Assembly (NCBI GenBank): GCA_964558295.1
Contig: CAZLDQ010000016.1
Span: forward strand, 1 to 45,181
Source of the DNA: JBDKTH01 sp964558295
GTDB taxonomy: Bacteria; Planctomycetota; Planctomycetia; Pirellulales; Thermoguttaceae
Length of the DNA stretch: 45,181 nt
Reading direction: 5' to 3'
This document shows, in pieces, positions 39,495-45,181 of the stretch. The notes beneath the pieces are model-generated. The model saw only the letters and a program-made list of their open reading frames with translations. It was not told where the DNA came from and did not search any database. Position 1 is the first letter of the stretch. The number at the start of each line of letters is the position of its first letter. The translations under genes and the position numbers were made by a program.

Positions 39495-40361
39495 ATGTCG
39501 CATCCCACTGTTCCCCCGCAAGCCATCCTCATCACCGGCGCATCAAGCGGCATCGGTGAAGCCTGTGCCGTCGAACTCGATCAACGTGGCTTCCTTGTGT
39601 TCGCCGGCGTCCGCCGTGAGGAGGATGCGGAGCGGCTGCGGGAAAAGGGATCCCCGCGACTCACACCGATCATGCTCGACGTCACCCAGACCGATTCGCT
39701 CACTGCCGCGGTGGAGACCGTTCGCCGCATGGTGGGCCAGTCCGGTTTGTTGGGCCTGGTTAACAACGCGGGCATCGTCGTGGCCGGTCCTCTGGAACTC
39801 CTCCCACTCGAGCAGCTTCGTCAACAGTTCGAAGTGAACGTCTTCGGCCCCATCGCGGTCACGCAAGCCTTTCTCCCACTCTTGCGACTTGCACGAGGCC
39901 GGATTGTCATGATGAGTTCTATCAGCGGTCGGATCGCCGCACCGTATGTCGGGCCCTATGCCGCCTCAAAGCACGCCCTGGAAGCCCTGAGCGATTCCTT
40001 GCGGCTGGAATTGCGAGATTGGAACATCTCGGTTTCTCTCGTCGAACCGGGGAGTGTCAAAACGCCGATCTGGCAGCGGACTCGGATCCAGGCTCAGCAG
40101 ATGTTCCAACGCCTATCAGAGGAGGGACATCGACTCTACGACACAAACCTCCAAATGGTCCAAGCCTATACCAATCGGACAGCCGCGGGGGGAATGCCGG
40201 TCCAGTGGGTAGTGCGTAGCGTCGTCCATGCGCTAACGGCTCGAAAGCCGAAGGCCCGCTATCCGGTCGGCTTTGCAACCCAGGTCTCGCTTCAGGTGCT
40301 CAAGTTCCTGCCTGTCAGGCTTCGCGACTGGCTTATCCGTCGGGAAATGGGACTTCCGTAG
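39495..40361 (+). CDS. SDR-family oxidoreductase, retinol-dehydrogenase-like
   Basis: A 288-residue classical short-chain dehydrogenase. Cofactor loop ITGASSGIGEAC (about 13-24), NNAG (about 93-96), the Ser of MSSISGRIA (about 140) and YAASK (about 155-159) form the Ser-Tyr-Lys active site. The sequence RREEDAERL after the second strand favours NADP. The long C-terminal part (about 190-288, with VGFATQVSLQVLKFLPVRLR) resembles the 17-beta-hydroxysteroid/retinol type that contacts membranes. The substrate is probably lipophilic but unknown. No ribosome site is visible before ATG 39495. Confidence 0.88.
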   Translation: MSHPTVPPQAILITGASSGIGEACAVELDQRGFLVFAGVRREEDAERLREKGSPRLTPIMLDVTQTDSLTAAVETVRRMVGQSGLLGLVNNAGIVVAGPLELLPLEQLRQQFEVNVFGPIAVTQAFLPLLRLARGRIVMMSSISGRIAAPYVGPYAASKHALEALSDSLRLELRDWNISVSLVEPGSVKTPIWQRTRIQAQQMFQRLSEEGHRLYDTNLQMVQAYTNRTAAGGMPVQWVVRSVVHALTARKPKARYPVGFATQVSLQVLKFLPVRLRDWLIRREMGLP

Positions 40362-40563
40362 ACACTTGCCTCCGGGCAAATCCCCTACCGCTCCCTCTCT
40401 CTCCGACGGCCCTCCCCCCGGTTATTGTCAGAACGCCTTGGCTGCGCTAGAGTTGTTTTGGTGGGGATGGGGGATACTAGCCGTATGAATAGGTGACGCG
40501 GCGGCATCCTCTCCCTGCTTCTACCTTCTCTTCTTCAGACTTCATTTTGGTAGGAATTCAATC

Positions 40564-41445
40564 ATGATACACTCTGCAATCCTCAGTTCATTGTGGAGCG
40601 TTGGACTACTGTTGATGGCAGGTACGGTCTCCAACGCATCGACGTCGGAAACCATCACGGGCTTCGACAAGTCTGCCAGGCCTCATTTGGCCCAAAACCT
40701 CTTCGCCGTCCTCCCCGGCAATACCAGTGATGGTCTCTTGCTCGTTCAGGGACCCAGAAGTGGTAGTGCCAGCAGCATGGGAGGTTCCCGAGGCATGGTG
40801 GGAAGTGGCCGAGGTATGATAGGCAGTGGTCCGGCCATTGGCGGCGGGTTTAGCGGTTCCCGTCAGGCATTCCATCCAGGTTTCGGCTACAACAGGCCTC
40901 GCCACGACTATTATTACCCCCGTCACCTCCATCACCGTCCTTGGTACTATCACTATCCGTACTACTATGGTTACCCGTACTCTTCGTACTATGCCCCCAG
41001 CTATGTCTACGACTACTCATATCCGTCCTACCCCGAGTCTGTGCCTCAAGCAACGGAGCCGGCTCCGACCTTCACTCCCAACCCTTTGCCAGCGGCAGCC
41101 AACATCCAAGTGGTCAATCCACCCGAAAACCGTGTCGCATTGTCGTTTACGTTGAACGGCCAAACAATCACTCTCCAACCCGGTCAGACACGTGATCTCC
41201 AAAGCGATCGGTCGTGGATCATCGAGTTCGACCGCGGGGGACAGTTCGGGCTCGCACGCTACAGTCTCGAACCGGGGGTCTATGTGTTCACGCCGACCGA
41301 CAAAGGCTGGGAACTCTACCATCAAACGCCACCGACAATTCAGGGCGGCCAGATTCCCACCGGAGCCTCGCCATTCTCTGGTGGAACCAGCAGCCAATTT
41401 TCCCTCCCAAGCAGTAGCTTTCCAGGCAATTTCTCCAACCAGTAA
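40564..41445 (+). CDS. Secreted Gly/Tyr/His-rich protein
   Basis: A 293-residue exported protein with a signal peptide at about 1-25 (LWSVGLLLMAGTVSNA). Residues 70-100 are Gly/Ser/Met-rich repeats (MGGSRGM, GSGRGM, GSGPAIGGG). Residues 108-155 are extremely rich in Tyr, His, Pro and Ser (YYYPRHLHHRPWYYHYPYYY), suggesting a disordered or adhesive surface region. A compact domain follows (about 180-260: NPPENRVALSFTLNGQTITL, then WIIEFDRGGQFGLARYSL), then a Ser/Gly/Phe-rich tail. AGGA lies 9 bases before the ATG. No enzymatic family recognised; similar composition is common in planctomycete envelope proteins. Confidence 0.82.
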   Translation: MIHSAILSSLWSVGLLLMAGTVSNASTSETITGFDKSARPHLAQNLFAVLPGNTSDGLLLVQGPRSGSASSMGGSRGMVGSGRGMIGSGPAIGGGFSGSRQAFHPGFGYNRPRHDYYYPRHLHHRPWYYHYPYYYGYPYSSYYAPSYVYDYSYPSYPESVPQATEPAPTFTPNPLPAAANIQVVNPPENRVALSFTLNGQTITLQPGQTRDLQSDRSWIIEFDRGGQFGLARYSLEPGVYVFTPTDKGWELYHQTPPTIQGGQIPTGASPFSGGTSSQFSLPSSSFPGNFSNQ

Positions 41446-41777
41446 ACGTTGATATCGTTACTGCGTCACCAACCGGGGCGATCGGTTCACGATTGCCCTG
41501 TTTGGATAGGGCCATTTCGGTACCCGTCTACCCCATTCTTGCCAGACTGAACAGACTCCCATATTTGCCCAAATCTCCCTTCTACTTCTTCCGTGGCGTT
41601 CCACGGGGGGACTCTTGACGGCACCCCACTGTATCGATCAAACTTTCCTAACATTCTCGGGCGAGCCGCCACGAGCCGGCCAATAGGCCCAACACAGTGT
41701 TTACGGTCGATCGTGGCTGGATGCCGTGATATAAATACTTTGAATATTTGCTCTTACGCTATCCGGAGGGCGTGGGA
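41446..41777. other. Gap upstream of the pst operon
   Basis: No gene is supported. It holds the perfect hairpin CCGTGG-CGTT-CCACGG (41591-41606), extended by wobble pairs, which may terminate upstream transcription. An AT-rich patch at about 41730-41752 (ATATAAATACTTTGAATATT) is the likely promoter area of pstS. I could not identify a Pho-box-like direct repeat with confidence. Confidence 0.5.
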
Positions 41778-42695
41778 ATGAATCGTCGCGACGGGCTGAC
41801 CGCCCTGACTGGAAGCATGCTTCTCCTAATGTTAGGGGGGTGTAGCCAGTCGACGGCAGGCTCCGGCGAACCGACGCAGACCATCATCCGTGTGGAAGGT
41901 TCGGATACAATGGTCAATATTGCGCAGGCTTGGGCTGAGACATACCACCTGCAACACAGCGGTGTCAGTGTACAAGTCCTTGGTGGGGGCTCGGGTGTCG
42001 GCATCGCCAGCCTGATTGACGGCAACTGCGATCTTGCCAACACCAGTCGCAAAATGACCACCAAGGAACTCGAAGCGGCCAAAGCGAAGCACGGAATTGA
42101 GGCGATCGAGCATATCGTAGGGTATGACGCCCTGGCCATTTGCGTCCATAAGGCGAATCCATTGGAATCAATCTCGTTGGAGGAGCTTGCGGATATCTTC
42201 GGCGATGGCGGGCCGATGACCCAATGGAGCCAGTTGGGCGTTACAGGTCCCTTGGCCGCCAAGCCGATTGTTCGCGTCAGTCGACAGAACAGCTCCGGAA
42301 CTTACGCCTATTTTCGTGAGGCCGTGCTCGGTAAGAAGCGAGACCTCAAACTGGGCTCAATCGACCAAAGCGGTTCCAAAGATCTTGTCACCTTGGTCGC
42401 CCGCACGCCACAAGCAATCGGCTATAGTGGCATGGGTTATATGACAGATGAGGTGAAGGTGTTGAAGGTCTCCAAACGCAAAGGGGAGCCTGGAATTGCC
42501 CCAACGGTCGGTAACGTCAACAATGGCACCTATCCTCTGAGCCGTCCATTGCAGATCTACACTCTCGGTCAACCCACCGGACCGATCGAACAGTATCTTG
42601 CCTGGATCCACGGCCCGGAGGGACAAAAAGTCGTCTTGGAACTGGGCTACGTGCCGAGTGGAGCGACGGACTCGCCGGCAGGGAGGCACAACTAG
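41778..42695 (+). CDS. pstS: Phosphate ABC transporter substrate-binding lipoprotein
   Basis: A 305-residue periplasmic phosphate-binding lipoprotein. The signal ends in LGGC (about residues 21-24). IRVEGSDTMVNIAQAWAETY, GGGSGVGIASLIDG, DLANTSRKMTTKE and VSRQNSSGTYAYFREAVLG are the phosphate-contacting loops of the PstS family, and AIGYSGMGYM follows. ATG 41778 is preceded by GGAGG 8 bases upstream, which rules out the longer frame from 41748. It is first in pstS-pstC-pstA-pstB and is probably induced under low phosphate, though the control site was not identified. Confidence 0.95.
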   Translation: MNRRDGLTALTGSMLLLMLGGCSQSTAGSGEPTQTIIRVEGSDTMVNIAQAWAETYHLQHSGVSVQVLGGGSGVGIASLIDGNCDLANTSRKMTTKELEAAKAKHGIEAIEHIVGYDALAICVHKANPLESISLEELADIFGDGGPMTQWSQLGVTGPLAAKPIVRVSRQNSSGTYAYFREAVLGKKRDLKLGSIDQSGSKDLVTLVARTPQAIGYSGMGYMTDEVKVLKVSKRKGEPGIAPTVGNVNNGTYPLSRPLQIYTLGQPTGPIEQYLAWIHGPEGQKVVLELGYVPSGATDSPAGRHN

Positions 42696-42713
42696 GGGCA
42701 GTCGAGGCAACGG

Positions 42714-42744
42714 CGGAAGGGTTTCCCTGGTCACTTCCCTTCCG
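42714..42744. terminator. Stem-loop between pstS and pstC
   Basis: CGGAAGGG (42714-42721) pairs exactly with CCCTTCCG (42737-42744) across a 15-base loop. There is no T-run, so it would act as a partial terminator or mRNA-stabilising stem. That position is common in binding-protein operons, where more of the first gene product is needed than of the membrane subunits. Confidence 0.5.
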
Positions 42745-42786
42745 TTCCTTCGGAGACGCCGCTTGGATCAGTCCCTTGACAAGTAT

Positions 42787-43743
42787 ATGAGTAGTACCAG
42801 TTCAACTTCCCAACCCGAGCAATCCCGATCGTTCCGGCTCGGGCAGTATGTCCACATTGCGGCGGATCGCGTGGAACCCGTCGTCGAGTGGCTCATCCGG
42901 CTTTGCGGTTGGAGTTCGATTTTCTTCGTCTTCGCCATCTTTGTGTTCGTATTTCGCGAAGCGGCCCCCATGCTTTCGGGACGTCTCGACCTGATCGAGT
43001 TCTTCACAAGTCCGGTCTGGCAACCATCGTCTGCGGTTCGCGAGCAATACGGCATCCTGGCCCTGCTGATCGGGACAATCTCGGTAACCCTCCTGGCAAT
43101 GCTCTTAGCCGTCCCTCTCGGCTTGGGGGCGGCAATCTACATCTCCGAATTCTGCCAAGGCCGATTCAAAGAAGTGCTCAAAATCCTCATCGAACTCCTG
43201 GCGGCCATTCCGTCCATCGTCTGGGGATTCGTCGGCTACATGGTGATCGGCCCGATCATTCTCAACCTCACCGATGCCTCGGTCGGCGTGAATCTCCTGA
43301 ACGGCGGGATCATCCTCGCCCTGATGAGTATTCCGATCATTGTCTCCGTGGGCGAAGACGCCCTGAAAGCCGTTCCCGATTCCTACCGCGAAGCGGCCCT
43401 CTCGCTCGGTGCCAGCCGTTGGGAGATCGTCTATCGCGTCCTCTTTCCAGCGGCTAAAAACGGTCTCCTGGCGGCCGTCCTGCTCGGAGTCGGCCGCGCG
43501 ATCGGTGAGACGATGGCCGTGTTGATGGCCACCGGACACGCCGTCCAAATTCCCCACAGCCTCGTTGATCCGATTCGCACACTCACCGCCACCATCGCCG
43601 CCGAATTGGGCGAGGCAGTTGCCGGAGGGGATCACTACCGTGTTTTGTTCTTGATCGGCGTGGTCTTGTTTGCTGTAACATTTGTTGTCAACCTTACTGC
43701 CGACTTAGTGGTTAAAGGGATTCGCAATGAAGGAAACCACTAA
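42787..43743 (+). CDS. pstC: Phosphate ABC transporter permease PstC
   Basis: A 318-residue inner-membrane subunit with six helices. ILIELLAAIPSIVWGFVGYM and the coupling block EAALSLGASRWEIVYRVLFP (EAA loop, binds PstB) are standard, as is GRAIGETMAVLMATGHAVQI. The ATG at 42787 lacks a ribosome site. A TTG at 42763 in the same frame has GGAGA 6 bases before it and may be the real start, adding eight residues. The end overlaps pstA by 17 bases, so translation is coupled. Confidence 0.94.
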   Translation: MSSTSSTSQPEQSRSFRLGQYVHIAADRVEPVVEWLIRLCGWSSIFFVFAIFVFVFREAAPMLSGRLDLIEFFTSPVWQPSSAVREQYGILALLIGTISVTLLAMLLAVPLGLGAAIYISEFCQGRFKEVLKILIELLAAIPSIVWGFVGYMVIGPIILNLTDASVGVNLLNGGIILALMSIPIIVSVGEDALKAVPDSYREAALSLGASRWEIVYRVLFPAAKNGLLAAVLLGVGRAIGETMAVLMATGHAVQIPHSLVDPIRTLTATIAAELGEAVAGGDHYRVLFLIGVVLFAVTFVVNLTADLVVKGIRNEGNH

Positions 43744-45019
43744 GCCCACTCGGTTGCTCCAATACACCCTCTCAACGACTCGCAATGGTCACCTCGTCGA
43801 GAGTCTCGGCTCGTTCCCGACCTTGGAGGAAGCATTCCAGGCGATCGCCAAACAACCGGCCAATGATTCGGCCGCGTGGGCCAAGGTCTCGGTCCCGTGG
43901 CACCTGGAAGTCACCTGCAGTTTCGCCAACACGCGGTCACGGTCTCGCCGGAAACCGCAACGACTGTTCTACGTCAATGCGCGCGCCTTCGGCGACGGCG
44001 GCGACGGAACCGAACTGTCGCCCTGGTGGGGGCTCCCTGAAGCAGCTCAAGAGTTGACGCGTCTCCACCGCAACGGCCAACTGACGCTCGAACCAGGCCA
44101 ACGGCTCCGAATCATCCACCGCGAGACGTTCACCCCGACCACACTGGAAAAGCGAAAGAGAATCAAAGAGGCGATTGCCGAGTTGGTCTTTATGGCAATG
44201 GCCTTGATCCTCGTGCTTCCCGTATTCGGAATCCTCGGCTACCTGCTGGTTCAAGCCTGGCCAGCCCTTTCCCTGGAATTTATCTTCCAAAACCCGAAAA
44301 ACTTCATGACCACCGGCGGCATATGGGCTCCCCTAGTGGGAACGTTCTTCCTTGTGCTGACCTCACTCTTGGTTGCCGCTCCGGTAGGAATCCTGGCCGG
44401 CGTCTATTTGAACGAATATGCCCGCGACAACTGGTTGACCCGAATCATCAACCTCGCCGTGATGAATCTGGCCGGTGTGCCGAGCATTGTGCACGCGTTG
44501 TTTGGTGTCGGCGCGTTTGTCCTTTTCGCTGGGATGGGGCGTTCGCTGTTGGCCGCCTCGTGCACCCTGGCCGTAATGACCCTTCCGGTGATCATCACCA
44601 GCACCCGCGAGGCGCTGGCTTCCGTCCCCATGGCCTTCCGCGAAGCCTGCTGGAACATGGGCGCCACTCGCTGGCAGACGATCCGCACCATCGTATTGCC
44701 CAACTCGATCAGCGGCATCCTGACCGGCGTGATCCTTCAGGTATCCCGGGCGGCCGGGGAAACCGCCCCGATCCTTTTTACCGGGGCCGTGTTCTTTGTG
44801 CCGATCGCTGATCACGGCTGGGATTCGTTCGTTCCCTATGGTTTGCACGACCGCTGCATGGCCCTCTCCATGCATCTGTTCACCCTTTGCACCCAGGTCC
44901 GTGGCGTTTCGGAAGCAACCCAATACGGTACGGCCGTGGTGTTGATCGGGCTGGTGTTGGCCGTCAACAGCTTCTCCATCGGCCTGCGGATGTATCTCCG
45001 CTCGCGCAAGAAGTGGTAG
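43727..45019 (+). CDS. pstA: Phosphate ABC transporter permease PstA, long N-terminus
   Basis: A 430-residue membrane subunit. Residues from about 155 onward match PstA: first helix LVFMAMALILVLPVFGILGY, LAGVYLNEYARDNWLTRIIN, NLAGVPSIVHALFGVGAFVL, the EAA loop REACWNMGATRWQTIRTIVL and RAAGETAPILFTGAVFF. The first 150 residues are soluble and predicted cytoplasmic, with WAKVSVPWHLEVTCSF and a basic RSRSRRKPQR patch; they are absent from ordinary PstA proteins of about 280-300 residues. The role of this part is unknown. pstB starts 8 bases later. Confidence 0.93.
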   Translation: MKETTKPTRLLQYTLSTTRNGHLVESLGSFPTLEEAFQAIAKQPANDSAAWAKVSVPWHLEVTCSFANTRSRSRRKPQRLFYVNARAFGDGGDGTELSPWWGLPEAAQELTRLHRNGQLTLEPGQRLRIIHRETFTPTTLEKRKRIKEAIAELVFMAMALILVLPVFGILGYLLVQAWPALSLEFIFQNPKNFMTTGGIWAPLVGTFFLVLTSLLVAAPVGILAGVYLNEYARDNWLTRIINLAVMNLAGVPSIVHALFGVGAFVLFAGMGRSLLAASCTLAVMTLPVIITSTREALASVPMAFREACWNMGATRWQTIRTIVLPNSISGILTGVILQVSRAAGETAPILFTGAVFFVPIADHGWDSFVPYGLHDRCMALSMHLFTLCTQVRGVSEATQYGTAVVLIGLVLAVNSFSIGLRMYLRSRKKW

Positions 45020-45027
45020 GCCCGCCC

Positions 45028-45181
45028 ATGAATCCACACATCCGCTTCAACCAAGTCACCGTCAGCTATGGCCCGAAAGTCGCCCTGCGCGACATCAGCC
45101 TGGACATCCCTGAGAAGCAGATCCTGGCGATCATCGGTCCGGCCAACTCGGGGAAGACGACGCTACTGAAATGCATCAACC
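45028..45181 (+). CDS. pstB: Phosphate ABC transporter ATPase PstB, cut by window end
   Basis: The first 51 codons of the ATP-binding subunit; the remainder lies outside the window. It starts MNPHIRFNQVTVSYGPKVAL, then RDISLDIPEKQILAIIG, followed by the Walker A motif GPANSGKTT, in which Asn-Ser replaces the more usual Ser-Gly-Cys spacing of PstB but the invariant Gly-Lys-Thr is kept. Order and the 8-base gap to pstA place it in the pst operon. Confidence 0.92.
   Translation, partial: MNPHIRFNQVTVSYGPKVALRDISLDIPEKQILAIIGPANSGKTTLLKCIN

Noticed and set aside
1..45181. tRNA genes, rRNA genes, integrase or attachment sites
   Set aside because: None was recognisable on either strand by eye; a covariance-model scan would be the decisive test.

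Overview
The window looks like part of a GC-rich chromosome from a member of the Planctomycetota, probably Pirellulales and possibly near the Thermogutta-type lineages. This is an inference from gene content. The markers are a DUF1559 pilin-like protein, an ECF sigma factor next to a FecR/LamG membrane protein, a DUF1080 secreted protein, a secreted FAD-dependent oxidoreductase with a discoidin-like tail, and the pair of an ACT-domain protein with a PFL-family (UPF0210) protein. No rRNA, tRNA, CRISPR array, prophage or intact transposon was seen.

Layout. 1-5 kb: a small ferredoxin and a pteridine-reductase-like SDR on the minus strand, then an O-antigen-ligase-like membrane protein, a TagA-type glycosyltransferase and galE on the plus strand, which form a polysaccharide group. 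5-14 kb: a UvrD/PcrA-type helicase, a decayed HUH/IS200-like transposase remnant, and the glutamate synthase pair gltB-gltD, all on the minus strand. The gltB-gltD gap is filled by degenerate 7-bp tandem repeats. 13.8-15.1 kb: a gene-poor stretch holding a broken glycoside-hydrolase-like gene among several strong hairpins. 15.1-16.2 kb: a DUF1080 protein and a small VOC-like protein. 16.2-22.9 kb: a minus-strand housekeeping cluster tpiA-secG-yicC-gmk-rpoZ-coaC-coaB-pfkB-pfkA, in which the usual coaBC fusion is split into two genes. Two ATGA overlaps mark translational coupling.

23-28.9 kb: a compact minus-strand unit of ECF sigma factor, FecR/LamG putative anti-sigma sensor, DUF1559 pilin-like protein, small lipoprotein and M14 carboxypeptidase-like exoprotein. 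This is the most system-like accessory module in the window. 29-33.4 kb: a structured intergenic region with two perfect 11-bp inverted repeats, a secreted beta-propeller-like protein, and a convergent secreted FAD oxidoreductase. 33.6-41.4 kb: a cytidylate-kinase-like protein, the double-ACT and PFL pair, a site-2 protease (M50), an AzgA-type purine permease, a second SDR and a secreted Gly/Tyr/His-rich protein. 41.8 kb to the end: the phosphate uptake operon pstS-pstC-pstA-pstB, with pstB cut by the window edge. PstA carries an unusual N-terminal cytoplasmic extension of about 150 residues.

Most genes are ordinary central metabolism, envelope and transport genes. Points worth a second look are the ECF/FecR-LamG/DUF1559/M14 unit, the heptamer repeats inside gltBD, the split coaB/coaC, the hairpin clusters around dead genes, the structured region at 29.2-29.3 kb and the PstA extension. 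Everything here was read by eye from sequence and translations. No database search was run.
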